Source: Bacteroidales bacterium UBA1735 (GTDB taxonomy: Bacteria > Bacteroidota > Bacteroidia > Bacteroidales > Paludibacteraceae). From it: a DNA stretch of 50,001 nt. Position numbers and translations under genes: made by a program. Below, one piece after another: positions 33,445-41,967 of this stretch. The number at the start of each line of letters is the position of its first letter. Position 1 is the stretch's first letter. The notes beneath the pieces were generated by a model. The model had not been told where the DNA came from and made no database searches. It worked only from the letters and a program-made list of their open reading frames with translations. The stretch spans positions 15,935 through 65,935 of the forward strand of contig DCID01000006.1 in NCBI GenBank assembly GCA_002315745.1, given 5' to 3'.

Positions 33445-34132
33445 ATGTTTGAATAATTGTTTCTAATTGTTTTCTAAACGCTTCGATACTCCCGAAGTCG
33501 TGCACTTCCCGCAGGTTGCACACACGCTGTCTGACGGAGGCTATGGCATGTTTGGCTAACTTCTGTTCCGTAGGCGTGATGGCTTGTACCAATGCGTCCA
33601 TATCGACATCATATAGCATTGACGCATGGACAATCGTCGCATGGGGTAACGCATAACACGCCGTGCCACAGACCTTGCGGTCACCTACCAGTATATCGTT
33701 ATGCGCCGTTGTGACAGCCTCGTATCCCATCATCCTCAACGCCTCACTCACCATCTGCATAAAATGTTCATACGCCGTTGTGGTCGAGGTTGTCGTTGTG
33801 GTTGTCGTTGTGGTTGTCGTTGTGGTTGAGGTTGTCGTTGTGGTTGAGGTTGTGGTTGTGGTCGCTTTCGGCACGATATACGACAGCATCAAGTTTCCCG
33901 TATCGGCATACACACATCCGCCTCCACTCTTGCGTTGCACTACGGCTATGCCATGTTGAGCGCAGTAGGTCTCGTTCACTTCTACTTCTTGACATTGATG
34001 TCGTCCATAGATGACCGTTGGTGGCACAATCCACGTAAAGAACGTCGGTTCGGTCACGCGCCCCGCCATCTCTTCCTCCAACGCCAAATAGTACGTCAGC
34101 CCTTGTCCCGATACTACATCTATTACCTTCAA
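33431..34132 (-). CDS. lplA: Lipoate-protein ligase A, with Thr/Ser homopolymer tract
   Basis: 233 residues from a TTG at 34132, since no ATG gives the conserved N-terminus and the TTG is followed by KVIDVVSGQGLTYYLALEEEM. Family marks: TEPTFFTWIVPPTVIYGRHQ and GIAVVQRKSGGGCVYADTGNL (RR-sGGg-vyhd motif) and LVGDRKVCGTACYAL. It attaches lipoate or octanoate to lipoyl domains. Residues about 91-119 are 26 Thr and 3 Ser in one run, between a beta strand (LMLSYIVPK) and a helix (AYEHFMQMV). Such a tract is not a family feature. TTG and the spacer repeat match those of the U32 gene. Confidence 0.85.
   Translation of the reverse strand: MKVIDVVSGQGLTYYLALEEEMAGRVTEPTFFTWIVPPTVIYGRHQCQEVEVNETYCAQHGIAVVQRKSGGGCVYADTGNLMLSYIVPKATTTTTSTTTTTSTTTTTTTTTTTTTSTTTAYEHFMQMVSEALRMMGYEAVTTAHNDILVGDRKVCGTACYALPHATIVHASMLYDVDMDALVQAITPTEQKLAKHAIASVRQRVCNLREVHDFGSIEAFRKQLETIIQTYGNI
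33776..33862 (-). repeat. Microsatellite of ACN codons inside lplA
   Basis: 29 consecutive codons ACA/ACC/ACG with TCA or TCG at three places. The DNA is built of a 12-bp unit, ACAACCACAACG, repeated and partly degenerated. A change by whole 3-, 6- or 12-bp units would keep the frame. Confidence 0.95.
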
Positions 34133-34159
34133 CTTTTAGAACTCTTAGAACTATTTCAA
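34130..34159 (-). repeat. Leader repeat (GTTCTAA/AGTTGAA units) before lplA
   Basis: Plus reading: CAACTTTTAGAACTCTTAG then AACTATTTCAAC. It shares CAACTTTTAGAACTCTT with the spacer before the U32 gene (405-437), and in both places the TTG start lies at its edge. Confidence 0.8.
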
Positions 34160-35428
34160 CTAAACCCGTGGCTCCTCCACCTCCTGTCCACGGCAGAATC
34201 GTTTGACGATCTGTCGGTCATCGCCCAGGTACGTATATCGCTCCAAACGATGGGGTAGGTCGTAGTTGTCTATATGGAGATCGTTGTCGTCAATGACGAG
34301 CGCATCGAACTCATACCCTGGCTCGAAACTGCCCACTTTGCCGAAGAACGAACCACCCGACTTAGTGGCTAAGTAGAACGCTTCACTCAACGTGAGGAAG
34401 GGTAACTGACCTTGTGAATCAGCATACTTGAGTTTACTGATCTGCAACGTGTATTGAATCACTTGGAAGATGCTCAGATGATGTCCGCCCGATATATCTG
34501 AACCCAAAGCTACAGGCACACCTTCGTTAAGGAAAGTGCGAATAGGTGCCATACCCGAAGCAAGGTTGCAGTTAGAGGTTGGGCAATGTACCACGAACAC
34601 TTGATGCTTCTTCATTAGTCTCAACTCTTCACCTGCCGTGTAGCAGCAGTGTGCCATCAGGGTAGGTGTCTGTCCGAACAACCCATAGCGCAGATACGCA
34701 TCGCCATAGCAAGTCGATTCGGGTTCGAGTTCTTTGACCCACGCTATCTCGGAGCGGTTCTCACTCAGGTGTGACTGTACGGGCAGGTTATATTCTTTCG
34801 CCAACTTGCCGTATGCTGTCAGCATCTCGGGTGTGCAACTGGGCACGAAACGTGGCGTTAAGATAGGACGTACCAAGTCTTGTCCTTGCAGGTGCTCGAT
34901 GAGCGCTTTTTGGTCGCGCACCATCTCATCCACACTATTCGACAAGGTGTCAGGACTATTGCGGTTCATACCAACTAAACCTACCATCGCACCCATACCT
35001 GCCTGCTTAAACAGATCGGCCAACAGACACGATGCCTCACGGTGGATAGTGGCAAATGCCACGGTACGCATCGTTCCTACGCGCCACAAGTCGCGCACGA
35101 AACGGCGGTACATCTTCTCTGCATAACGGATGTCCTTATACTTACTCTCCTCTGGGAACGTGTAGGTATTGAGCCACGGCAGCAATTCTAAGTCCATGGC
35201 TATACCTTGGTTGCGATACTGTGGGGCATGCACATGCAGGTCGCACATCGCAGGGATAAGTAACTTATCGCCAAAGTCCACCACAGGCTCTGCTTGCAAC
35301 GAATCAGGCAGTTGTTGATACACGCCTTGTACAAGGCCTTTCTCGTCCACGGCTACATATCCGTGCTCGATCACCTCAAACGCCTTGGGCGTTGGTGTGA
35401 ATAAGATATTTGCTCTATAAATTTTCAT
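34160..35428 (-). CDS. guaD: Guanine deaminase-like amidohydrolase
   Basis: 422 residues of the amidohydrolase family. Metal ligands are seen in LLIPAMCDLHVHAPQYRNQG near 60, QSHLSENRSEIAWV near 215, LMAHCCYTAGEEL near 251 and VALGSDISGGHHLSI near 308. The HAPQY motif and ELLPWLNTYTFPEE are typical of GuaD, which converts guanine to xanthine and ammonia. With the adenine deaminase and the AzgA-like permease in the neighbouring plus-strand unit, the window holds both base deaminases. It overlaps gtrA by four bases. Confidence 0.9.
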   Translation of the reverse strand: MKIYRANILFTPTPKAFEVIEHGYVAVDEKGLVQGVYQQLPDSLQAEPVVDFGDKLLIPAMCDLHVHAPQYRNQGIAMDLELLPWLNTYTFPEESKYKDIRYAEKMYRRFVRDLWRVGTMRTVAFATIHREASCLLADLFKQAGMGAMVGLVGMNRNSPDTLSNSVDEMVRDQKALIEHLQGQDLVRPILTPRFVPSCTPEMLTAYGKLAKEYNLPVQSHLSENRSEIAWVKELEPESTCYGDAYLRYGLFGQTPTLMAHCCYTAGEELRLMKKHQVFVVHCPTSNCNLASGMAPIRTFLNEGVPVALGSDISGGHHLSIFQVIQYTLQISKLKYADSQGQLPFLTLSEAFYLATKSGGSFFGKVGSFEPGYEFDALVIDDNDLHIDNYDLPHRLERYTYLGDDRQIVKRFCRGQEVEEPRV

Positions 35429-35865
35429 TTTTTCTTAAAAAAGAAATATTGCATCAAGAAATTAATGATACCGGCGACAAAGATCACAATCAGACTGATC
35501 CAGAAGTCGCTTAGGAAGGAGACATACTTCAGCGCGAGCGGCAGACAAACCATTTGTAGCACCAAGTTCACTCCTCTGGCTAAGATGAAGCCAGAAGCAT
35601 TCGTCTTGTTGGGTCTCGCCTCAAACGTGTACCAGCACGAGCAGATATAGTTAGGTATCATCTCTAACACAAATCCGCCAATAAAGGCGATGTAGTACAA
35701 CGGCGTGTTCTGTTCTGGTTCCCCTAACAGCATCATCATCAGTAGGAAGAATCCCGTTTGTACGAAACTTCCCGTGTTACCAATGATGAGGAACCGCACC
35801 ACTTTCTTTACTTTCTCCGGCAGACGCGCACTAGGTAAGCGCTTTACTATTTCTTCTATTGTCAT
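35425..35865 (-). CDS. GtrA-like small membrane protein
   Basis: 146 residues from the ATG at 35865. Four membrane helices fit the GtrA family: VVRFLIIGNTGSFVQTGFFL, YYIAFIGGFVLEMIPNYIC, ARGVNLVLQMVCLPLAL and WISLIVIFVAGIINFLMQYF, with the closing FFFKKK. GtrA-like proteins are thought to help move lipid-linked sugars. Here it stands between alaS and guaD, which gives no hint to function. Its leader contains GTTTGAAG units and a GCCC-TTC-GGGC hairpin. Confidence 0.85.
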   Translation of the reverse strand: MTIEEIVKRLPSARLPEKVKKVVRFLIIGNTGSFVQTGFFLLMMMLLGEPEQNTPLYYIAFIGGFVLEMIPNYICSCWYTFEARPNKTNASGFILARGVNLVLQMVCLPLALKYVSFLSDFWISLIVIFVAGIINFLMQYFFFKKK

Positions 35866-35906
35866 AATCTTCAAACCTTCAAACCGCCCGAAGGGCATTC
35901 AAACTA
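35866..35906 (-). repeat. Leader repeat (GTTTGAA units) with small hairpin before gtrA
   Basis: Minus reading: three GTTTGAA(G) units, the first two separated by GCCCTTCGGGC, which folds into a hairpin. Ends in GATTATG at the gtrA start. Confidence 0.7.
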
Positions 35907-38564
35907 TTACACCAATGCTGCGAGCATCTCTTCCATGGCTGCTTGCAATCCATTGATATCACGACCACCTGCTGTTGCCATCCATGGTTGACCTCCGCCA
36001 CCGCCTTGAATATGTTTGGCAGCAGACTTGATGATCGCACCTGCGTTCTTGCCTGCATCCACCATCGGTTGCGAGAGGAAGATGGAGATAGTCGGTTTCT
36101 CCTCAAAGAAGGTAGCACCTACGACGGCGAACTTCATATCGGTGAACTTACCACGCATCAATGGCAGCACGTTGCGGATCATGGTTGGGTCGTAGTCGCC
36201 TACTAAGCGCACCAATTTGATGCCATTATAGTCTTCGGCACTATCCAGCATGCGATCGCGGAACATAGTCGCTTTCTCCGCCATATAGTCGTCAATCTGT
36301 TTCTTGAGACCGCTGTTCTCCTCCACTTGTTTTTGGATAGCGGCCATCAGGTCGGGTGTGTTATTGAACAAGCTTCGCAGATCGGCTAACATATCTACAT
36401 TGCGATGGAATAGTCCATCGGCATTAGCCGCTGTTACCGCTTCGATACGGCGCACACCTGCCGCCACGGATGTCTCCATGATGATACGTATACTACCAAT
36501 ACGACCGGTGTTGCTTACGTGGCAACCGCCGCATAACTCGATCGAAGGACCATACTTGATCACACGCACGTCGTCACCATATTTCTCGCCAAACAACGCC
36601 ATCGCGCCCATCTCTTTGGCTTTGGCAATAGGCGTATGACGGCTCTCTTCGAGCGGATAACTCTCGCGCACGAACTGGTTGGCTAAGTTCTCGACTTGGC
36701 GTAACTCTTCGTTCGTCACTTTCTGGAAGTGGCTGAAGTCAAAACGCAAGGTGTCTGGCGTTACTAATGAACCTTTCTGCTCCACATGCTTGCCTAATAC
36801 CTCACGCAAAGCGTAGTGCAGGATATGTGTTGCCGAGTGGTTGCAACTGATCGCCTGACGACGGGCTGCATCTACTTTGGCTGATATTTTGGCATTGGGC
36901 ATTTGGAATGGTTCGGGTAGTTCTTTGACGATAGCCACTGGCAAGCCGTTTTCACGCTTGCAGTCTATCACCTGTAACCTGTCACAGCCTGTAGGGCGTG
37001 CAACCTCAAGCCACCCCGTGTCTCCTACTTCGCCACCCATCTCGGCATAGAAAGGTGTCTTATCCAGTACGACCTGATAGAATGTGCCATTCTTCATCGT
37101 CACCTGACGATACCGCACGATATGACACTCACATTCGAGCTGGTCATATCCTACGAACTCTACTTCTGGATTCTCTCCCTTCGAGGGGGAGTCAGAGAGG
37201 GTCTGCCAGTCGCCTAAGTCCTGCTTATTAGCAGAACGCCCCATCTCTTTTTGATGTTCGAGGGCGTGGTTATATTCGTCCTCGTTGGTGGTCATACCAT
37301 TCTCGCGCAGGATAAGTTCAGTCAAGTCGAGTGGGAAACCATAGGTGTCTTTGAGTGTAAACACATCTACACCCGATATCTCTTTCTTGCCGGCTTTGCG
37401 GGCTTCGTCCATCAGTTTATCGAGCAATCCTATACCTTTATCCAAAGTCTTGAGGAACGCTTCCTCTTCGGCTTTGATGACCGGAGTGATCTGTTTCTCT
37501 TGCTTCACCAGTTCGGGATAAGCCTCGCCCATGTCGGCAATGAGTTGCGGAATGAGTTGATAGAGGAATGCTTCGCGTTGACCGAGGAAAGTGTATCCAT
37601 AGCGCACAGCACGGCGGAGAATACGACGAATCACATAACCCGCTTTCTCGTTGCTCGGTAACTGACCATCGGTGATGGCAAATGCAATAGTACGTATATG
37701 GTCGGCAATGACGCGCATGGCGATATCCACATCTTCGTTCTTGCCATAGGTGTGATCGGTCAACTCGCCTATGCGATGTAGCATGGGTTGGAAGACGTCC
37801 GTATCGTAGTTCGACTGTTTACCTTGAATCGTTCTTACCAGACGCTCAAAGCCCATACCCGTATCAATCACTTTCTTCGCCAGTGGCTCCAATGACCCAT
37901 CGGCTTTGCGGTTGAACTGCATGAACACGATGTTCCATATCTCGATCACCTGTGGGTGATCTTTATTCACCATCTCGCGCCCAGGTACTTTAGCTTTCTC
38001 TTCCTCGCTGCGGCTATCTACGTGTATCTCTGAGCATGGACCGCAAGGACCCGTGTCGCCCATCTCCCAGAAGTTATCATGCTTATTACCATTGATGATA
38101 TGGTCTTTGGGTAGGTGCTTCTCCCAGATAGCAGCCGCCTCGTCGTCGCGGCTCAACCCCTCTTCTTTCGAGCCCTCAAAGACGGTGGCATAGAGGTTCT
38201 TAGGATCAATCTTGAGCACATCCACGATATACTCCCATGCATAGTCGATGGCTTCAGCTTTGAAGTAATCACCAAAACTCCAGTTGCCTAACATCTCGAA
38301 CATGGTGTGGTGGTACGTATCATGTCCCACCTCCTCGAGGTCATTATGCTTACCGCTCACGCGCAGACATTTTTGACTATCTGCTACACGCGGGTACTGA
38401 ATAGGGTCGTTACCGAGGATGATACCCTTCCATGGGTTCATACCTGCATTGGTGAACATCAGGGTAGGGTCATCTTTAATGACCATCGGTGCACTCGGCA
38501 CAATCTGGTGTCCTTTGCTCTTAAAAAAGTCCAAATAGGACTGTCTAATCTCTTTACTTGTCAT
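35907..38564 (-). CDS. alaS: Alanyl-tRNA synthetase, with in-frame mini-repeat
   Basis: 885 residues, full length. Class II core: MTSKEIRQSYLDFFKSKGH, MFTNAGMNPWKGIILG, GDTGPCGPCSEIHVD and GMGFERLV. Editing domain with the zinc-type HSATHILHYAL and ELCGGCHVSNTGRIG motifs; C-Ala domain with IQGGGGGQPWMATAGG. It charges tRNA-Ala and clears mischarged Ser. Residues about 454-465 (TLSDSPSKGEN) are encoded by a palindromic repeat at the junction of the tRNA-recognition and editing parts. Eight bases separate it from pdxA upstream. Confidence 0.97.
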   Translation of the reverse strand: MTSKEIRQSYLDFFKSKGHQIVPSAPMVIKDDPTLMFTNAGMNPWKGIILGNDPIQYPRVADSQKCLRVSGKHNDLEEVGHDTYHHTMFEMLGNWSFGDYFKAEAIDYAWEYIVDVLKIDPKNLYATVFEGSKEEGLSRDDEAAAIWEKHLPKDHIINGNKHDNFWEMGDTGPCGPCSEIHVDSRSEEEKAKVPGREMVNKDHPQVIEIWNIVFMQFNRKADGSLEPLAKKVIDTGMGFERLVRTIQGKQSNYDTDVFQPMLHRIGELTDHTYGKNEDVDIAMRVIADHIRTIAFAITDGQLPSNEKAGYVIRRILRRAVRYGYTFLGQREAFLYQLIPQLIADMGEAYPELVKQEKQITPVIKAEEEAFLKTLDKGIGLLDKLMDEARKAGKKEISGVDVFTLKDTYGFPLDLTELILRENGMTTNEDEYNHALEHQKEMGRSANKQDLGDWQTLSDSPSKGENPEVEFVGYDQLECECHIVRYRQVTMKNGTFYQVVLDKTPFYAEMGGEVGDTGWLEVARPTGCDRLQVIDCKRENGLPVAIVKELPEPFQMPNAKISAKVDAARRQAISCNHSATHILHYALREVLGKHVEQKGSLVTPDTLRFDFSHFQKVTNEELRQVENLANQFVRESYPLEESRHTPIAKAKEMGAMALFGEKYGDDVRVIKYGPSIELCGGCHVSNTGRIGSIRIIMETSVAAGVRRIEAVTAANADGLFHRNVDMLADLRSLFNNTPDLMAAIQKQVEENSGLKKQIDDYMAEKATMFRDRMLDSAEDYNGIKLVRLVGDYDPTMIRNVLPLMRGKFTDMKFAVVGATFFEEKPTISIFLSQPMVDAGKNAGAIIKSAAKHIQGGGGGQPWMATAGGRDINGLQAAMEEMLAALV
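37171..37203 (-). repeat. Dispersed palindromic mini-repeat, copy 8 (in frame in alaS)
   Basis: Plus reading: TTCTCTCCCTTCGAGGGGGA then GTCAGAGAGGGTC. In the gene it encodes LSDSPSKGEN. Its GC content is lower than that of the other copies (diverged), but the spacing is kept. Confidence 0.75.
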
Positions 38565-38572
38565 ATCTTAAA

Positions 38573-39664
38573 TTAGTCTTTCGGTGCTACGAAGAACGGC
38601 CCATGTGGGCGTTCGGGTCTATCTACGCGTTCGGGGATGACGAGCGGATCTTCATTCAGTTTGGCGGTCAATGCCCGATTATGAACCATATCAATGGCCA
38701 TATAGATCGCGTGCATCATCGATATGGGGCATGCCTCGTTCTTACCCGCTATATCGTACCCTGTCCCATGGTCAGGCGATGTGCGGATGATAGGCAACCC
38801 TGCCGTGTAGTTAACGCCATTCATGTCGAGTGTCTTAAACGGAATGAGTCCTTGGTCATGGTACATGGCGAGTATGGCGTCAAAGTGGGTGTATTGTCCT
38901 GCACCAAAGAACCCATCGGCACTATACGGCCCAAATACCCAGATGTTCTGTTCCTCGGCTTTCTTCATGGCAGGTACGATGATCTCCTGCTCCTCTTTGC
39001 CGATTAGTCCATTGTCGCCCGCATGTGGATTGAGTGCCAATACGGCTATACGCGGTTTGCGGATATGGAAATCGTCCTTTAACGTCTGATTCAATGTCGT
39101 TAGTTTGGACAGAATACGCGATTCGGATATCATCGTTCCCACTTTCGTAATCGGGGTATGATTGCATACGAGTGCCACTTTCATCACCTCGCTGACCATC
39201 ATCATCAGCGCCTCTTTACCTTCGCCACATTCATGGGCAAAGTATTCGGTGTGCCCCGAGTACTGGAACTTATCCGATTGAATGGTATCTTTGTTGATCG
39301 GTGCGGTCACAATCGCTTGCACGGCACCACTCTTCAAATCGTCCTTCGCACGCGCAAGGGCTGCATACGCGGCTTGACCTGCTTCGGCGGTAGGTTGACC
39401 CAATGCTACGGGCACGTCGTCTGCATAGCAACTGATGAGGTTCAGTCGCCCATCTTTGGCTTCCGCAGGACTGCTGATGCTGTTGAACGAGAGGTTATGC
39501 AACTCCTCGCTCAGCGTCATTAGGTGTTGTTTGAGTACCTTGTAATTACCATAGATAATGGGCTTACATATCTCGCAGATATGTGGATCTGCCACGGCTT
39601 TGATGATCACTTCGTATCCTACGCCGTTCGTATCTCCGGCTGTTATCGCAATAATTGGTTTCAT
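38573..39664 (-). CDS. pdxA: 4-hydroxythreonine-4-phosphate dehydrogenase
   Basis: 363 residues. Marks: IAITAGDTNGVGYEVIIKA at the N-terminus, IVTAPINKDTIQ near 115, FQYSGHTEYFAHECG with a metal His, and YHDQGLIPFKTLDMNGVNYT then IIRTSPDHGTGYDIAGK. PdxA oxidises 4-phosphohydroxy-L-threonine in the DXP-dependent pathway to pyridoxal phosphate. The PLP-dependent aminotransferase further down the operon uses the product. It overlaps the nitroreductase gene by four bases (ATGA). Confidence 0.94.
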   Translation of the reverse strand: MKPIIAITAGDTNGVGYEVIIKAVADPHICEICKPIIYGNYKVLKQHLMTLSEELHNLSFNSISSPAEAKDGRLNLISCYADDVPVALGQPTAEAGQAAYAALARAKDDLKSGAVQAIVTAPINKDTIQSDKFQYSGHTEYFAHECGEGKEALMMMVSEVMKVALVCNHTPITKVGTMISESRILSKLTTLNQTLKDDFHIRKPRIAVLALNPHAGDNGLIGKEEQEIIVPAMKKAEEQNIWVFGPYSADGFFGAGQYTHFDAILAMYHDQGLIPFKTLDMNGVNYTAGLPIIRTSPDHGTGYDIAGKNEACPISMMHAIYMAIDMVHNRALTAKLNEDPLVIPERVDRPERPHGPFFVAPKD

Positions 39665-40188
39665 ATCGTGTGTATCTTATTGTACATCAGTTTCTCTGGA
39701 TCGTACGGTTTGCGCTCTTCGTCCTTGTGCCCGAGACTAATCACGCAGAGTATATGGAGGTTCTCGGGAATGCCAAACACTTCACGCGCGAGCGCTTCCG
39801 ATCCCTCGCGCTGGTAAATATGACACCAGCACGCACCGAGTCCGCAGTCCTCTGCCGCAAGCAGTATATGCTCCGCCGCAATCGCCCCATCGGCTTGCCA
39901 TGTGTCTGTCAGCGAGGCGTCCAATGCCACCGCTATCGCTGCCTGTGCCGTCTCAAACATCTGTGACCCATACGTCTTGCATCCCGCCAAATCTCGAATA
40001 GTCTTAGCGCTCCCTTGCACAAAAAACTCCCATGGGTTCGTCCGCTTGCTCGAAGGAGACATGAGTGCGCAGCGCAGGATATAGTCCAGTTGCTGCTGGC
40101 TGACGGGTTCGGAGGTATATTTGCGTATCGAACGCCGCTGTTGGCATAGCGTCTCAAAGTTTGTTTTAGTAGGTAATGTTGGCTCCAT
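39661..40188 (-). CDS. Nitroreductase family flavoprotein
   Basis: 175 residues from the ATG at 40188; a start further upstream would precede the promoter. FMN-binding RRSIRKYTSEPVSQQQLDYI at the N-terminus, then ALMSPSSKRTNPWEFFVQG, AAEHILLAAEDCGLGACWCH and the C-terminal VISLGHKDEERKPYD. These enzymes use NAD(P)H to reduce nitro compounds, quinones or flavins; the physiological substrate is unknown. It is the first gene of the minus-strand operon that ends with folC. Confidence 0.9.
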   Translation of the reverse strand: MEPTLPTKTNFETLCQQRRSIRKYTSEPVSQQQLDYILRCALMSPSSKRTNPWEFFVQGSAKTIRDLAGCKTYGSQMFETAQAAIAVALDASLTDTWQADGAIAAEHILLAAEDCGLGACWCHIYQREGSEALAREVFGIPENLHILCVISLGHKDEERKPYDPEKLMYNKIHTI

Positions 40189-40214
40189 AATAACCCTAAT
40201 TAACAAAAAGCGCG

Positions 40215-40246
40215 CAAAATTACAAAAATATTTGGATATATGCAAA
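40215..40246 (-). promoter_or_regulatory. Promoter for nitroreductase-pdxA-alaS operon
   Basis: TTTG at 40246-40243, 20 nt, TAATTTTG at 40222-40215 on the minus strand. Its upstream element interlocks with the divergent promoter, as at 6538-6585. Confidence 0.85.
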
Positions 40247-40262
40247 TTTTTTCGTACTTTTG
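40231..40262 (+). promoter_or_regulatory. Promoter for the Na/Pi symporter gene
   Basis: TTTG at 40231-40234, 20 nt, TACTTTTG at 40255-40262. TTTGGATATATGCAAA (40231-40246) differs by one base from the perfect palindrome at 6554-6569. Confidence 0.87.
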
Positions 40263-40281
40263 CAGCAAAATTGATGCATAT

Positions 40282-41961
40282 ATGGTCTATTTATCCGCCA
40301 TTTTAGCCCTAATAGCAGGCATTGGTATTTTCCTCGTTGCCTGCCAGATGATGTCTTCCAACTTGGAGTCCGCTAGTAGTGACCGCCTCAAAGCTCTCTT
40401 TGCCAAAGCGGGCAAGAGCCGCCTCTTGGGAGTGGGCATTGGTGCCTTAGGCACGGCGGCTATCCAGTCGTCGGGTGCCACCACGGTCATGGTCATCGGT
40501 TTTGTGAATGTGGGTATCATGTCCCTTACGCAGGCTGCCACCATCATCTATGGTGCGAACATCGGTACAACCATCACGGCGCAGATTGTGGCATTAGGTC
40601 TGAGTAGTGGCGGCGGACTGAGCACGACCGCTATCTTCGCGGCTTTTGCAGGTATAGGTGCTTTCATTGCCCTCTTCGCCAAGAGCGATATGGGCAAACG
40701 TATAGGCGGCATATTAGCGGGTTTCGGTATGCTCTTTGTCGGACTGACGATGATGTCGGACTCGATGGAAGGTTTTGCCCAAGAGGAATCGGTGCGGAAC
40801 TTCTTAGCGCAGATCAGTAACCCTCTTCTCTTAGTCCTCATTGGTGCCGTGCTGACGGCTATTATCCAGTCGTCTTCCGTCATGACCTCGGTGGCTATCA
40901 CCATGGTAGTGGCGGGGCTCATCTCCCTCAATCAAGGTATCTATCTCACCTTAGGTTCGAACATCGGTTCTTGCGTAGTAGCCATCATCGCGGGTATGAC
41001 CAGTGGACTGAATGCCAAACGTACGGCGCTCATTCACCTCTTCTTTAACTGCTTTGGTGTCATCGTCTTCATGCTCGTTGCTAGTGTCTTCTTCCTCTCC
41101 ACCGCGGGTGCACTCGACTTTGGGGTGCTCTTTGAGCGTATGTTCCCCGGCGTGCCGCAGTTGCAGATGGCGATGTTCCATACTATCTTCAATGTCACTA
41201 CCGTCATCATCATCCTACCTCTGACCGACCTGCTCGTTTCTACGGTATGCCGTATCATCCCCGAACGGGTGACGGCGCAGTCGCTGACGCAGCAGCCGCA
41301 CTTCTTCTTTGTGGACGAGAAGATGATGCGCACGCCTATCATCGCTGCTAGACAGGTTAAATTGGAGATTGAGCACATGGCACAGATGGCGATGCAGAAC
41401 TATGATCGCTCCTTGCGTATGGTGACCACCCTCTCTTTCGACGAACGGGAGGACTTCGTTCGCGACGAGGCGCAACTCGACTTCTTGAACCACGAGTTAG
41501 TGCAATATATCGTCCGTCTCAATGCCTTGTCTCTGCCCGAAGCAGACCACCATTATTTAGCCAATGCTATCCGTAGCGTAAGTGACTTGGAGCGTATAGG
41601 CGACTATGCGGAGAACATCACCGAGTATGCCGATATCTTGGCTCAGGCGGGCGAATCGTTCTCCGAGCAGATGATTAGCGAGATTGAGCAGATGCGCGAC
41701 CTCGTCTTTAATGTCTATCAACTGACCATGAAAGCGTATATGAATACCGACCGCGAAGCGTACTGGCAGGCGCATGCGTATGAGGATCAAGTCGATGACC
41801 TCAATGACCGCATGGAGCAACTGCATATTGACCGTATGGCTTCCGCCCAATGTTCGCCTACCGTCGGTGCGCAGTATATCGAGCTCGCTTCTAACTCCGA
41901 GCGTATCTCCGACCACCTCATCAACGTCGGCAAGACGATCGGTGGGCTCTATCCGCGATAA
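40282..41961 (+). CDS. Na+/phosphate symporter family protein with PhoU-like tail
   Basis: 559 residues from the ATG at 40282, 20 nt after the promoter. Two inverted Na_Pi repeats with the QSSGATT motif near 59 (AAIQSSGATTVMVIGFVNVG) and QSSSVMT near 198, each in a hydrophobic hairpin. The last 200 residues are helical and PhoU-like (NAIRSVSDLERIGDYAENIT near 440 and SNSERISDHLINVGKTI at the end). Such proteins move phosphate with Na+ and may sense it through the PhoU part. The next gene starts six bases later. Confidence 0.93.
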   Translation: MVYLSAILALIAGIGIFLVACQMMSSNLESASSDRLKALFAKAGKSRLLGVGIGALGTAAIQSSGATTVMVIGFVNVGIMSLTQAATIIYGANIGTTITAQIVALGLSSGGGLSTTAIFAAFAGIGAFIALFAKSDMGKRIGGILAGFGMLFVGLTMMSDSMEGFAQEESVRNFLAQISNPLLLVLIGAVLTAIIQSSSVMTSVAITMVVAGLISLNQGIYLTLGSNIGSCVVAIIAGMTSGLNAKRTALIHLFFNCFGVIVFMLVASVFFLSTAGALDFGVLFERMFPGVPQLQMAMFHTIFNVTTVIIILPLTDLLVSTVCRIIPERVTAQSLTQQPHFFFVDEKMMRTPIIAARQVKLEIEHMAQMAMQNYDRSLRMVTTLSFDEREDFVRDEAQLDFLNHELVQYIVRLNALSLPEADHHYLANAIRSVSDLERIGDYAENITEYADILAQAGESFSEQMISEIEQMRDLVFNVYQLTMKAYMNTDREAYWQAHAYEDQVDDLNDRMEQLHIDRMASAQCSPTVGAQYIELASNSERISDHLINVGKTIGGLYPR

Positions 41962-41967
41962 ACGAAT

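Noticed and set aside
33663..33959. Plus-strand frame with long poly-Val/Glu run
   Set aside because: It is only the opposite reading of the ACN repeat in lplA; no start region, homology or domain supports it.
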